Source of the DNA: Corynebacterium minutissimum
GTDB lineage: Bacteria > Actinomycetota > Actinomycetes > Mycobacteriales > Mycobacteriaceae
Direction of reading: 5' to 3'
NCBI RefSeq assembly: GCF_016889765.1
Contig: NZ_CP069533.1
Span: forward strand, 1,860,001 to 1,924,000
Length of the DNA stretch: 64,000 nucleotides
Made by a program: the position numbers and the translations under genes. This document shows, piece by piece, positions 8,070-16,912 of the stretch. Each line of letters starts with the position of its first letter. Within the stretch, counting starts at the first letter, position 1. The notes below the pieces were generated by a model, which saw nothing but the letters and a program-made list of their open reading frames with translations, had not been told where the DNA came from and made no database searches.

Positions 8070-8443
8070 CCCTGTGACCCCGCATCCTCAGAAGCACCGG
8101 CCCGGGACTGCCCGGACCGCTCCTGCTCCGACGATGAATGAGGTGTTGGAGTAGAACCCGCGGACAGGCTGGCCCCCGGGCGGGAACGGGCGCAACAATC
8201 CGTCCCCGGGCTGCCCCGACGCTGCGCCCGCAGGAGCAGGGCCCCCGCGGCAAGGGCTGCGGCGGCAATGAACCAGAGGTTGCCGGCCATTGCGCCGGCC
8301 GCGGCGAAAACACCGGCTGCAGCCGTCAGAACGGGTACCCCGCAGCACACGAGCGCCACCATCACAACACCAAGGGAGGACAGCAGAGTGCCTGCCGCAA
8401 GCACCAGGCCAGAGCGCTCCCGGCCCTTCACTTTTATTGACAT
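8066..8443 (-). CDS. merT: MerT-like mercuric ion transport protein
   Basis: The ATG at 8443 is preferred: AAGGG lies 6 bases upstream, whereas it abuts the alternative ATG at 8449. The protein has 125 residues with about three hydrophobic segments. A vicinal pair in MVALVCCGVPVL (Cys33, Cys34) sits in the first membrane region, as in MerT, and a second pair (Cys83, Cys84) lies after the last helix. MerT proteins move Hg(II) inward to MerA. It is the first gene of the operon, directly under the MerR-type promoter. Assignment to MerT rather than another Mer transporter subfamily is tentative. Confidence 0.75.
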   Translation of the reverse strand: MSIKVKGRERSGLVLAAGTLLSSLGVVMVALVCCGVPVLTAAAGVFAAAGAMAGNLWFIAAAALAAGALLLRAQRRGSPGTDCCARSRPGASLSAGSTPTPHSSSEQERSGQSRAGASEDAGSQG

Positions 8444-8532
8444 GATCATCCCTTCATATGTCCGGCTCGTGTCCGGGACCCCGACAGGGGACCCCAACAC
8501 GAAACCGGACGGCCAATAGTACGTCACACCCC

Positions 8533-8564
8533 ATTATCAACCTTCCACTAAGGGGGAAGGTCAA
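8533..8564 (-). promoter_or_regulatory. MerR-activated promoter of the merT-ccdA-tlpA operon
   Basis: On the minus strand TTGACC (8564-8559) and GATAAT (8538-8533) are separated by 20 bp. A perfect ACCTTCC/GGAAGGT dyad (8540-8561) lies over the -35 and spacer. The overlong spacer is the signature of promoters that need MerR-type DNA distortion. Transcription would begin near 8526, about 80 bases before the merT start. Confidence 0.85.
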
Positions 8565-8664
8565 GCTGGCGACGGGACCTGTTGGTTTGCGGGTGCCGAT
8601 GCGGAACGTTCCAGTACGATGGAAGGGTCATATGCGATTTTTTGGAACGAGATGAGGACCCGAA

Positions 8665-9054
8665 ATGCGAATCGGTGAAGTTGCTGATGCTGCCGGTATA
8701 ACAACCAAGACGATCAGGTTCTATGAGGACCGGGGCCTGCTCCCACCGGCTGAGCGCTCGGCCAACGGCTATCGTGACTACACCCACGACACCCTCAGCC
8801 GCCTCGAATTCATTCGCCGCAGCCAAATCGCCGGGCTGACCCTGGCGCAGATCCAGGGCATTCTGCGGATCCGCGATAGCGGTTTGACGCCTTGCACCCA
8901 CGTACGGGATGTCCTGGGGAAACAGTTGCAGGACCTGGACCGGAAAATCGCGGAGCTCACCGCGCTCCGGGTGACCGTGGCCGAACAATATGCAACCGCC
9001 GAGGTGGCCGACCCTCAGCGCTGCGATGCTGAACAAATCTGCAGTTACATCTGA
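8665..9054 (+). CDS. merR: MerR-family heavy-metal-responsive activator
   Basis: The protein has 129 residues. It has an N-terminal winged helix (MRIGEVADAAGITTKTIRFYEDRGLLPP) and a long dimerisation helix. Cysteines lie at 77 (GLTPCTHV), 120 and 126 (PQRCDAEQIC). One Cys before the dimer helix and two at the C-terminus fit the Hg(II)- or other metal-binding site of MerR/ZntR/CadR proteins. It is divergent from merT with two-sided access to the dyad at 8540. GAGGA lies 8 bases before the ATG. Mercury as the inducer is inferred from merA. Confidence 0.88.
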   Translation: MRIGEVADAAGITTKTIRFYEDRGLLPPAERSANGYRDYTHDTLSRLEFIRRSQIAGLTLAQIQGILRIRDSGLTPCTHVRDVLGKQLQDLDRKIAELTALRVTVAEQYATAEVADPQRCDAEQICSYI

Positions 9055-9116
9055 GCCCGCCGCAGGCTAAGGGGCTTCACTGAGCCGGCTCCCGCCGCGG
9101 CCAGTGCCGTCCGCAG

Positions 9117-9389
9117 TTACGCAGCACCCGGCTCCACGGCACGGAAGACCTCCGCGCCCGCGGCGTCCAGGATTACAGCGGTGCTTACCTGGTTTATCCG
9201 GTAGGCGGTGATGAGCCGCGTATCGGTATCAGAGGCAAAGGCCAGGGATGACGCCCCATTTCCGGCCAGGAATTCCCTGATTTCATCGGCCGTCTCGTAG
9301 GACGCGATGTCCACCGCGACATAGTTCACGGCAGCAGGAGAGCTTCGCTGGACCTTGGCAAGCACCCGGGCTCCCGGCTCGAAGGTCAA
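9117..9389 (-). pseudogene. C-terminal fragment of a second thioredoxin-like protein
   Basis: About 90 residues resemble the C-terminal half of a TlpA/redoxin protein. VNYVAVDIASYETADEI, SDTDTRLITAYRINQVSTAV and FRAVEPGAA match the layout VAVDV...YAVTSLDSTVVIAPDG of the tlpA-like gene at 6560. The CxxC-bearing N-terminal half is missing, and the only start is TTG with no ribosome site. It converges with merR. The DNA beyond 9390 changes character and leads into IS debris, so a deletion probably removed the front. Both mercury-locus thioredoxin-like genes are thus damaged. Confidence 0.6.
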
Positions 9390-9680
9390 GCCCCATGGTG
9401 ATGCCGTGGCCCGGCGAGTGAGCGAGGTCAGGCCGGTTGGCGGCGGCTTTCGGTGGGAATGATCTGGGGTAGGAACCGGACGTAGAGGATCATGCTCTGA
9501 TTCTTATCCTCTCCGAGACAGATAACACTTGTAAAAGTTGATTACACCCTATTGTTACGCCGGTATGCGGCAGAATGTTTCCTGTAAAATAGGGCCGTTC
9601 CTAGCATTGTTTTACACGTGTCTAGCGGGGTCTAGGTCTTATGTCTACAGAAAAGTGGTGAGTGTGATGTTGCCGTCGGA
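9390..9680. other. Non-coding junction between mercury locus and IS3 remnant
   Basis: No gene is seen. The first part is GC-rich like the mercury locus. From about 9500 the sequence is AT-richer, with short runs such as TGTAAAA and TTGTTTTACACGTGTCTAG. No terminal inverted repeat matching the IS3 3' end at 10432-10460 was found. Confidence 0.4.
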
Positions 9681-10427
9681 TTGACACGAATCAAGGCCAT
9701 CTTCGATGATGAGCACGGGCTTTATGGTGCTAAACGCATCGCTGCAAGCCTCAACGACGATACGGACTTTCCTCCGATCAATCACAAGAAGGTCGCACGC
9801 ATCATGAAATCCATGGGCCTGAAAGGCTTTACTAAACGGCGTCGGTGCATCACCAACAGGCGCAAGCCTGGCCACCGCGTCATGCCAGATTTAGTAGGCC
9901 GCAAATTCACCGCTGATAAGCCGAACCAGGTCTATGTAGGCGATATCACCTACCTGCCGTGTAAGGGAGGCAAGAACATGTACCTTGCCACAGTCATCGA
10001 CGTCTACTCGCGCAAACTCGTCGGACATGCACTCGCCGATCACATGCGGGTATCGCTGGTTATCGAGGCTTTGTCTCATGCCAGGAAAGTCCGCGGAAGC
10101 CTTAAAGGGGCAATTTTCCATTCCGACCACGGCAGTGTGTACACCTCACGGGCATTTAGGGACCACTGCGCCCAACTTGGTGTACGCCAATCCATGGGAG
10201 CAGTGGGTACAAGTGCCGATAATGCCCTAGCAGAATCGTTTAACGCCACCTTAAAGCGTGAAGTTCTGCGTGATCGGAAAGTCTTTGACAATCCCATCGT
10301 CTGCCGTCAGGAAGTCTTCCGGTGGTGCATGCGCTACAACACGCGCAGACGGCACTACTGGTGCAACCTTCTAGCCCCTGATGCCTTCGAAGCGCTCACA
10401 TCAGCTACACTGACCCAAGCAGCATAG
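9681..10427 (+). pseudogene. IS3-family OrfB remnant, copy 1
   Basis: This 248-residue frame holds the OrfB catalytic domain: HTH_21-like DDEHGLYGAKRIAASLND, then VYVGDITYLP (Asp), FHSDHGSVYTS (Asp) and NALAESFNATLKREVL (Glu). The N-terminus of the protein and all of OrfA are missing: a stop lies at 9633, and only a TTG start is available. The copy at 16913-17665 is almost identical and is cut at the same residue. The shared tail CCCCCGACGTGTCTACTTTC, followed by CGGGGG, runs to about 10465 in this copy and ends at about 17703 in the other; it probably marks the element's right end. Confidence 0.85.
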
Positions 10428-10466
10428 CTAACCCCCGACGTGTCTACTTTCCGGGGGTCAGGCCCT

Positions 10467-10740
10467 GCCGCTGGTCAGCACACGCACATGCAAAGAGCAT
10501 CCCTGAATACGGCAACAAAGCAACGAAAATGGTGACTTTCACCCCCGGTGTGCTTGAAGGGTCGTACAGGCGCATTTTCGTACCTGCCCAATCCACCTGC
10601 ATCGTATGCCCTGGTGCATGGGTGATCCGGGCGGTCAGCCCGGCCGCGTCGACATGGGAGGCAACCAGTTGGCGGAACCGGTCGTAGCTGTAGTGACGCT
10701 GGCCCGGCTGGGCCAGCGTTGTGGTGTAGCGAGCCCACAA
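10467..10740 (-). pseudogene. IS21-family IstA fragment
   Basis: About 90 residues of an IS21-type transposase remain: YSYDRFRQLVASHVDAAGL, then GHTMQVDWAGTKMRLYD with the first DDE Asp, then VTIFVALLPYSGMLFA. An intact IstA is about 400-500 residues. The left side ends where the IS3 copy 1 begins (about 10466) and the right side ends at 10740, where a different coding remnant starts. It is flanked by breakpoints on both sides and cannot be active. Confidence 0.8.
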
Positions 10741-10776
10741 TACTTACAATGTTAGCTTCACACGTCTTGTGCGTGC

Positions 10777-11070
10777 TTTGACGACCGCGTCAAAGTCAAT
10801 CGGGACGAACGTGCCTTGCCCGCTACTGCGCTTATCTACGAAAATCGCGTCCAACTCGTTATTGATGGGCATGTGAAATATGACGGAATCACCTACGGCA
10901 AACCGGTGGATGAGGTCATCCGGGCGGAGCGGCAGCGTGAAAAGCATATCCAGAATCTAGGCTTTGTTGTCTTGCGGTATTCCCCGAGCGAATTGCTTTA
11001 TGAAAGACCACGAGTGGTCAGTGAGATGCGGGCAGCGCTCAAGGCTGTGAGGTCGCGCCGTAGCGCATAG
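10777..11070 (+). pseudogene. C-terminal fragment of a DUF559/AbiEi-type protein
   Basis: The frame reads NRDERALPATALIY, LVIDGHVKYDGITYGKPVDE, then AERQREKHIQNLGFVVLRYS and a short C-terminus. The GxxKYxG, RExxRExxLxxLGFxVLR pattern is the end of a DUF559 (Vsr-like endonuclease fold) domain, often found as the C-terminal part of AbiEi-like antitoxin proteins in actinobacteria. The N-terminal portion is missing at the junction with the IstA fragment (10740), and the only start is an internal TTG at 10816. Family placement is from pattern memory. Confidence 0.6.
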
Positions 11071-11112
11071 TCGTGGGGGTGGAAAGCAAGCCTCAACAAG
11101 CACTGAGTTTAG

Positions 11113-11221
11113 ATGGTCCTTCTACTGTGGTTTCTTAGCGCTGATAAGGGACCATCTCCACATCAAAAACCTCATACAAATGGTCCCTTTGCTGAGTAAA
11201 GGGACCAGAGTAAAGGGACCA
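11113..11221. repeat. Full copy of the GGTCCCTTT/AAAGGGACC double-hairpin repeat
   Basis: A first inverted pair, ATGGTCCTT (11113) with AAGGGACCAT (11146), is followed by a perfect hairpin TGGTCCCTTT (11181-11190) with AAAGGGACCA (11198-11207). A second AAAGGGACCA at 11212-11221 lies 14 bases on. The copy at 22317-22422 has the same order and spacing. It lies just beyond the 3' end of fadB and could act as a terminator or protein site. Confidence 0.75.
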
Positions 11222-11243
11222 TTTGCGATGAGGGTGGCGCAGG

Positions 11244-13430
11244 CTAGTTGTTCAGCGGCTTGCGGGTCGCGGCCATGTGCTTGGCGCGCTCCACGTTGGC
11301 GGGCAGGAGGACCAGCGGTACGTCGTACTCCACCTCGCGGTCGCAGAACTCGGTGAAGCTCAGCGAGCCGGAGCCGGTGTACATCTCCGCGAGCTTGGCC
11401 ACGATGACGTGGTCGTTCTCGGTGGTGCCCTCGATGGGCCAGTCGCGGTCCAAGGCGGGGGAACCGGAGTACATCTCAATCTGTTCATCTGCGGGTGGGG
11501 TGTAGGAGTCGGCGAGGTTGCCGGCCTCCTCCACAGCGCGGGCGAGGACGTGGTCGTAGGACATGAGCACGACATCATCCGAGGAGAGGAAACCGGCCTT
11601 TTGGGCTTCGAAAGCCGAGGAGAAGTTGCGGGCGGAGGCGATGAAATCAAAGGCCTTCTGGTGGTAGTCTTCAACGCCGGCCGCCTTGAGGCGCTCCAAC
11701 GAGGAGATGGTTCCCGTCCACCCGGGGTAGAGGCCCACGGTGCGCTCCGGGAAGCCGAGGCGGGTATCGGCGTGAGCAACAACGCGGTCGCAGGCCAGCG
11801 CGGTTTCAAAGCCGCCGCCTAAGGCCACGCCGCGCACAGCCGCTACGACCGGCACCGGGGCGAACTTGAGGGCGCGCAGGGTGGTGGAGCCGTCCGAGAG
11901 GAGGGATTCGACGAGCGAGGCATCGCCGGATTCGCCTGCGGAGGCGATGGAAGCGAGGTCTGCGCCCGCGCAGAAAACTGGCTTGTCGTTGCCAATCACC
12001 AGCGCGACGAGGTTCTCCGAGGTCACGGCGCCAAGAGCAGCCCGAATGACCTCGAGAGCTGGGGTCGGCAGAGAGTTCATCGGCGTGTGCAGGTCGATTA
12101 TGCCAATGCGCCCAGCAGATGTAGACACCGCGTGGACCTCGCCTGCATCCAGAGACACGATGGTCTCTGCATCCAAGGAAGCCAAGGTCACGACGCCCTC
12201 GCGCGGAGTGAGCTCCTGACGCGAACCGGTCGAGGAGAGCACCGAGCCCTTGCCGTAGAAACCGCCCGCCGAAGCCGCGGCGGAGACCAAAGCCGGGACG
12301 TTGGAGCCGTAGGCGGAGGCAACCCAGTCGATGCCGATGGCGTCGGCAAGCGCGAAGATGCCCTTCTTCCAGCCGAAACCAAGAGTAAGGCCCTCGTCGA
12401 TGAGGCCCACGTGGTCCGCAATGTCAGGTGCGACCTCGCAGCAGTACGCCAGCGTGTCGAGGAAGACGGCGCGGGCGAAGCGGCCGCCCGGCGAATCGGT
12501 CTCCATGACCTCGCGGGGATCCTTGAGTCCCACGACGGGATCAGTTGGCTGCGTGCGCGGCACGTAGTCATAATCAGCATTGATGACTTCGTCACGGCCG
12601 CGGTAGAAGCCGCCGTCACCGGTGCGGCCGGTGAGCCCCCGAGAGACGAGGCCCTCGATGAACTTGTCATCGCCGAGGGGGACGTCGAGAAGCGGATCAC
12701 CTGCAGGCAGGGCCGTCTCCAAAGACTTCCAAATCGGCTTGACCAGCTGGAGGCCGATGTAATCGAGCAGCCCGAGAATACCGGTGCGGGGGATGCCGAA
12801 GGCGCGGCCGAAGGCAGCGTCGGCAAGCTCGTAGCACACGTCGAACTCGCGGGCGCGGGCCACACCGGCGGCCATCCAGTAGCAGCCCACGCGGTTGGCA
12901 ATGAAACCCGGGGTGTCGCGGCATTCGAGCGCAATCTTGCCCAGGGTTTGCTCGATGGTCGTGCGCAGGGTGGCCTCCGTGGAGCCTGAAGCGATGAGCT
13001 CCACCAGGCGCATGACCTTCGGCGGGTTGAAGAAGTGCGTGATGGCGAACTTGTCGCGGCGAGCCTCCGGCACGCCCTCAAGGAGAGAGGCCAGCGGCAG
13101 AGTGGAGGTGTTCGAGCTCAACAGAGCATCCGCAGACAAATAAGGCTCGATGGCCTCGTAGAGCGAGTGCTTGGCGCCGAGGTCCTCGAAGATGGCCTCG
13201 ATGACCCATTCGCGGTCCTGCAACAGGGCGTAGTCGTCGCTAGCGCGCACGCGCTCGGCGAACTCTGGCAGGTGGAAGCCTTTGCGCTTGAGCTGGATAT
13301 CGACGCCGCGCTGGGCGCCCTCCACATTCTGGTCAAGCAAGACCACGTCCATGCCTGCGGACGCGCAGAGCGCGGCGATGCCAGAACCCATAGAACCTGC
13401 GCCGACAACGGCTACCTTGGTGATGTTCAT
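11244..13430 (-). CDS. fadB: Bifunctional 3-hydroxyacyl-CoA dehydrogenase/enoyl-CoA hydratase
   Basis: The protein has 728 residues. The N-terminal half is a 3-hydroxyacyl-CoA dehydrogenase: Rossmann motif VVGAGSMGSG (8-17), SSNTSTLPL, and THFFNPPKVMRLVEL. The C-terminal half (from about residue 430) is a crotonase: an oxyanion-hole segment FCAGADLASI and GVALGGGFETALACDR with LGFPERTVGLYPGWTG, which keep both glutamates. The domain order is dehydrogenase first, the reverse of E. coli FadB. It catalyses the hydration and NAD-dependent oxidation steps of beta-oxidation. The thiolase gene lies directly upstream with no gap, so the two form an operon. Confidence 0.92.
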   Translation of the reverse strand: MNITKVAVVGAGSMGSGIAALCASAGMDVVLLDQNVEGAQRGVDIQLKRKGFHLPEFAERVRASDDYALLQDREWVIEAIFEDLGAKHSLYEAIEPYLSADALLSSNTSTLPLASLLEGVPEARRDKFAITHFFNPPKVMRLVELIASGSTEATLRTTIEQTLGKIALECRDTPGFIANRVGCYWMAAGVARAREFDVCYELADAAFGRAFGIPRTGILGLLDYIGLQLVKPIWKSLETALPAGDPLLDVPLGDDKFIEGLVSRGLTGRTGDGGFYRGRDEVINADYDYVPRTQPTDPVVGLKDPREVMETDSPGGRFARAVFLDTLAYCCEVAPDIADHVGLIDEGLTLGFGWKKGIFALADAIGIDWVASAYGSNVPALVSAAASAGGFYGKGSVLSSTGSRQELTPREGVVTLASLDAETIVSLDAGEVHAVSTSAGRIGIIDLHTPMNSLPTPALEVIRAALGAVTSENLVALVIGNDKPVFCAGADLASIASAGESGDASLVESLLSDGSTTLRALKFAPVPVVAAVRGVALGGGFETALACDRVVAHADTRLGFPERTVGLYPGWTGTISSLERLKAAGVEDYHQKAFDFIASARNFSSAFEAQKAGFLSSDDVVLMSYDHVLARAVEEAGNLADSYTPPADEQIEMYSGSPALDRDWPIEGTTENDHVIVAKLAEMYTGSGSLSFTEFCDREVEYDVPLVLLPANVERAKHMAATRKPLNN

Positions 13431-14591
13431 TTACTTCGCTCCATTCTCAATAATCATGGCGATGCCCTGACCGCCGCCGATGCACATGGTGACCAGGCCA
13501 TAGCGCTTGCCCTGGTGGCGCAGCGCATAAGCCAGCTTGGTGAGCAGGATGACACCGGTGGCGCCCACCGGGTGGCCGTGCGCGACGGCACCGCCGTAGA
13601 CGTTCGTCTTGGCCGGGTCGAAGCCCAGCTCGTCTTGGACAGCAATGGCCTGGGCAGCGAAGGCCTCGTTGGACTCGATGAGGTCGATATCCGCCAAGCT
13701 CAGGCCTGCCTTCTCCAGGGCCTTCGGCACGGCGGCGATGGGGCCAATACCCATGCGCGTCGGGTCCACTCCCGCGATGGACCAGGACACAATCTTCGCC
13801 AGCGGGTCTAGGCCACGCTTGTCCACCTCGTCGGCGGTGGCCAGAACGGCGGCCGCTGCACCATCGTTGATGCCGGAGGCGTTGCCGGCGGTGACGGTTC
13901 CGTCCTTAACAAAGACCGGCTTGAGTTTCTCCAGCTTCTCGACGTCCGTCTCCCTCACCCCCTCATCAAAGTCCAACTCGCCGACCGGGACGATTTCCTC
14001 GGCATGCACGCCCTCCGCGCGGGCCTTGGCGGCGCGCTCCTGGGATTCGGCGGCGAATTCGTCCTGGCGCTCGCGGGAGATGTTGTTATCTGCGGCGACG
14101 TTTTCTGCGGTCACGCCCATATGCCCGGTGCCGAAGGGGCAGGAGAGTGCGCCGGTCAGCCAGTCGTAGAGCTTGCCGTCACCCATGCGCTTGCCAAAGC
14201 GCGCGCCTTCGACGGAATAGGGAGCGTTGCTCATGGATTCCACGCCGACGGCAAGGGCCAGGGAGCCGTCGCCGGATTGCAGAAGCTGCGCCGCGCTGAT
14301 GACGGCCTGGACACCGGAGCCGCACAGGCGGTTCACGCCCATGGCGGTGGATGAGTCCGGCATGCCTACGTTTTTAGCGATGGTCCGCGAGAGATAGAGG
14401 TCCTTCGGCACGACGGGCATGACGTTGGAGGCCACGGCGGTATCGAGGTCTGCACCCGAAAGCCCCGAACGCTCAATAGCTGCTTCTGCTGCGAGCGAGC
14501 CGAGTTCGGTAAGCGAAAGGCGGGCGAGGCTGCCGCCAAATTTGCCGATGGGCAGGCGCGCAGATCCTGCAATGTAGATGTCCTGAGTCAT
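13431..14591 (-). CDS. fadA: Acetyl-CoA acyltransferase (thiolase)
   Basis: The ATG at 14591 follows GGAGG by 6 bases; the GTG at 14603 would include that site and is rejected. The 386-residue protein has all thiolase landmarks: the acylated Cys90 in NRLCGSGVQA, NEAFAAQA, GGAVAHGHPVGATG with the catalytic His, and the second cysteine in MCIGGGQG. The reaction is thiolytic release of acetyl-CoA, the last step of beta-oxidation. It is the promoter-proximal gene of fadA-fadB and faces away from the ycsG-like gene. Confidence 0.93.
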   Translation of the reverse strand: MTQDIYIAGSARLPIGKFGGSLARLSLTELGSLAAEAAIERSGLSGADLDTAVASNVMPVVPKDLYLSRTIAKNVGMPDSSTAMGVNRLCGSGVQAVISAAQLLQSGDGSLALAVGVESMSNAPYSVEGARFGKRMGDGKLYDWLTGALSCPFGTGHMGVTAENVAADNNISRERQDEFAAESQERAAKARAEGVHAEEIVPVGELDFDEGVRETDVEKLEKLKPVFVKDGTVTAGNASGINDGAAAAVLATADEVDKRGLDPLAKIVSWSIAGVDPTRMGIGPIAAVPKALEKAGLSLADIDLIESNEAFAAQAIAVQDELGFDPAKTNVYGGAVAHGHPVGATGVILLTKLAYALRHQGKRYGLVTMCIGGGQGIAMIIENGAK

Positions 14592-14716
14592 AGGGTCCTC
14601 CACAAGTTAAGCGAATGGCTATTAGTTAACTCAGTATCCTAGGTCACTTTTTTGCATCGCGCAACGACCTGTCACGTCCGGGGTGCGGGTGTACCCAACC
14701 GCCTAGTTGTTTACAG

Positions 14717-14729
14717 ATTGTTGAACAAC
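14717..14729. promoter_or_regulatory. Palindrome TTGTTGAACAA upstream of ycsG-like gene
   Basis: ATTGTTGAACAAC contains an 11-bp perfect palindrome with a single central base (14718-14728). It lies 56 bases before the GTG start at 14784. The identical core occurs at 27280-27290 in front of pxpA. It is a good candidate operator for the GntR protein at 22511, shared by both halves of the 5-oxoproline gene set. Confidence 0.65.
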
Positions 14730-14783
14730 CCTTATGCTTTGACCATTCAATAATGCGACCTGCGTCACGAAAGGTTCTCTCTA

Positions 14784-16034
14784 GTGAGCTCTGAATCAAC
14801 CACCCCCTCCGCAGTTCCGGCCTCTGACCAGACACCTCAGCAGGCTCAACCGCCCAAGGGTATCGGCGCCATGGCCGGTGCCATGTTCCTCATGGCCACC
14901 TCGGCCATCGGCCCGGGCTTTTTGACCCAGACCTCTGTCTTTACCGTCCAGATGGGCGCGGCCTTCGCCTTCGCCATTGCGTTGTCGATCATCGTGGACA
15001 TCGCCATCCAGCTCAATGTTTGGCGCGTGTTGGCCGTCTCCGGCATGCGCGCCAACGAGCTGGGCAACACCGTTCTCCCCGGATTGGGCTGGTTCCTTGC
15101 CGTGCTCGTCTTCATCGGCGGCATGGTCTTCAATATCGGCAACATTGCCGGCTCTGGCCTCGGCCTTAATGCGCTACTCGGCATCGAGGCGCGCTGGGGT
15201 GGCGTTATCGCCGCGACTGTCGCTGTCTTCATTTTCCTGTCTAAGCGCGCCGGCGTGGCTCTAGACCGCATCGTCGCGGCCCTCGGCGCGGTGATGATTC
15301 TGCTCATGCTCTACGTAGCCATCGTGTCCCAGCCCCCGGTAGGTGAGGCCCTGAAGAACACCGTCATGCCGGAGAGCATCGACTTCTTTGTCATCACCAC
15401 CCTCATCGGCGGCACGGTAGGCGGCTACATCACCTTCGCCGGCGCGCACCGCCTCATCGATTCTGGCCTCTCGGGCCCAGAGAACGTTGGCGCCATTACC
15501 AAGACGTCCGTGCTCGGCATCATCGTTACCGGCATCATGCGCGTGCTGCTCTTCCTCGCGGTCTTGGGCGTTGTCGCCACGGGCGTGGCCCTGTCCGAGG
15601 ACAACACGGCTGCCGATGCCTTCCGCCACGCTGCCGGCGAGTTCGGCCTCCGCGCCTTCGGCGTCGTCCTCTTCGCCGCCGGTCTGTCCTCCGTTATCGG
15701 TGCCTCCTACACCTCGATTACCTTCGTGACCACACAGAAGACCAGCTCGCGTACCCGCAACTTCCTCACTGTCGGTTTCATCGTGGTGTGCACAATCCTC
15801 TTCGTAATTCTCAACTCCGCCCCTCAGAAGCTGCTCATCTTCGCCGGCGCCTTCAACGGCATCATCCTGCCCATCGCCTTCGCCATGGTCATGTGGGTTG
15901 CCTTCCGCCGCCACGACCTGACCCACAACGTGAAGCAGCCGCTGTGGCTGCTAATCGCCGGCTTGCTAGCCCTGATTCTGGAAATCTACATCGGTATTAA
16001 GTCCATCTCCGGCCTGGTGAACCTATGGGCGTAA
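14784..16034 (+). CDS. ycsG: NRAMP-related transporter, YcsG-like
   Basis: The protein has 416 residues with about eleven membrane helices after a Pro/Gln-rich N-terminus. It has the NRAMP fold pattern in the first helix (TSAIGPGFLTQTSVF), but the metal-binding DPGN motif of true Mn/Fe transporters is absent there. GTG start with AAAGG upstream. It overlaps the DUF1445 gene by 10 bases. In Bacillus subtilis ycsG sits with ycsF, ycsI, kipI and kipA, and those genes occur here too. Uptake of 5-oxoproline or a related compound is inference. The shared palindrome at 14717 supports co-regulation with the distant pxpA operon. Confidence 0.8.
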   Translation: MSSESTTPSAVPASDQTPQQAQPPKGIGAMAGAMFLMATSAIGPGFLTQTSVFTVQMGAAFAFAIALSIIVDIAIQLNVWRVLAVSGMRANELGNTVLPGLGWFLAVLVFIGGMVFNIGNIAGSGLGLNALLGIEARWGGVIAATVAVFIFLSKRAGVALDRIVAALGAVMILLMLYVAIVSQPPVGEALKNTVMPESIDFFVITTLIGGTVGGYITFAGAHRLIDSGLSGPENVGAITKTSVLGIIVTGIMRVLLFLAVLGVVATGVALSEDNTAADAFRHAAGEFGLRAFGVVLFAAGLSSVIGASYTSITFVTTQKTSSRTRNFLTVGFIVVCTILFVILNSAPQKLLIFAGAFNGIILPIAFAMVMWVAFRRHDLTHNVKQPLWLLIAGLLALILEIYIGIKSISGLVNLWA

Positions 16035-16804
16035 TGCAGACTCCGGCCGAGGTGCGCGCTTTTGCCCGTTCGCACGCCATGGCCACGACGGCGGGCCATG
16101 CGCGCGGCTTCATGCAGGCTAACCTCATCGCCCTGCCGCGCGAGTACGCCTTCGACTTCCTCCTTTTTGCCCAGCGCAATCCCAAGCCGTGCCCCATCGT
16201 TGGCGTGCTGGAAGCAGGGGAGTTCACCTCGGACCTCATTCCGGGTGGGGACATTCGTACCGACATTCCCGCGTACAACATCTACGAGGACGGCACGCTC
16301 ACGCAGACGCTTGCCGACGCCACCCCCTTCTACACCTCCGACACCGTCTCCTTCCTCATCGGCTGCTCGTTCACTTTCGAGAACGCCCTTCTGGAGAACG
16401 GCATCTCTATCGCTCACATCGACCAAGGCCGCAACGTGCCGATGTATCGCACGTCCATTGCCACCACCCCAGCCGGCGTCTTCTCCGGTCCCATGGTCGT
16501 ATCGATGCGCCCCATTCCCGCGAGCCAGGTCTCTGACGCCGTGCGCATCACCTCCCGCTACCCGGCCGTCCACGGCGCCCCAGTACACGTCGGCGACCCG
16601 GCAGCCATCGGCATCGAGGACCTCTCGCAGCCGGATTTCGGCGAGGCCATCGACATCCCCGAGGGCACCATCCCCGTCTTTTGGGCCTGTGGCGTGACCC
16701 CGCAGGCCATTGTCATGAACTCACGGCCCAGCCTCGCCATCACGCATGCGCCCGGCAAGATGCTTGTTACCGATATCCCGGACCGCGACTACCTCATCCC
16801 CTAA
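16025..16804 (+). CDS. ycsI: DUF1445 putative hydro-lyase (YcsI-like)
   Basis: The protein has 259 residues, the standard family length. It starts at an ATG inside the 3' end of ycsG. Conserved-looking segments are GHARGFMQANLIALP near the N-terminus, DIRTDIPAYNIYEDG, FLIGCSFTFENALLENGI and VFWACGVTPQAIV, which match the D-glutamate cyclase-like/DUF1445 family. Members are linked to oxoproline and D-glutamate metabolism. No signal peptide is seen, so it is cytoplasmic. It is followed by an IS3 remnant that separates it from the rest of the pathway. Confidence 0.85.
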   Translation: MGVMQTPAEVRAFARSHAMATTAGHARGFMQANLIALPREYAFDFLLFAQRNPKPCPIVGVLEAGEFTSDLIPGGDIRTDIPAYNIYEDGTLTQTLADATPFYTSDTVSFLIGCSFTFENALLENGISIAHIDQGRNVPMYRTSIATTPAGVFSGPMVVSMRPIPASQVSDAVRITSRYPAVHGAPVHVGDPAAIGIEDLSQPDFGEAIDIPEGTIPVFWACGVTPQAIVMNSRPSLAITHAPGKMLVTDIPDRDYLIP

Positions 16805-16912
16805 ACTCCGCCCATTCGGGTGGTGGGCGAAAGGGCCAGGCGGCCCCGACACTGTGGTCCCCTCGGTTTAGTCCCCCGCGAAAATCGCAGGTTAAAGATA
16901 TGCTCTGATGCT

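Noticed and set aside
12087..13081. Long frames on both strands within fadB
   Set aside because: Arg/Ser/Pro-rich shadows of a GC-rich gene; the minus-strand fadB frame has full domain motifs.
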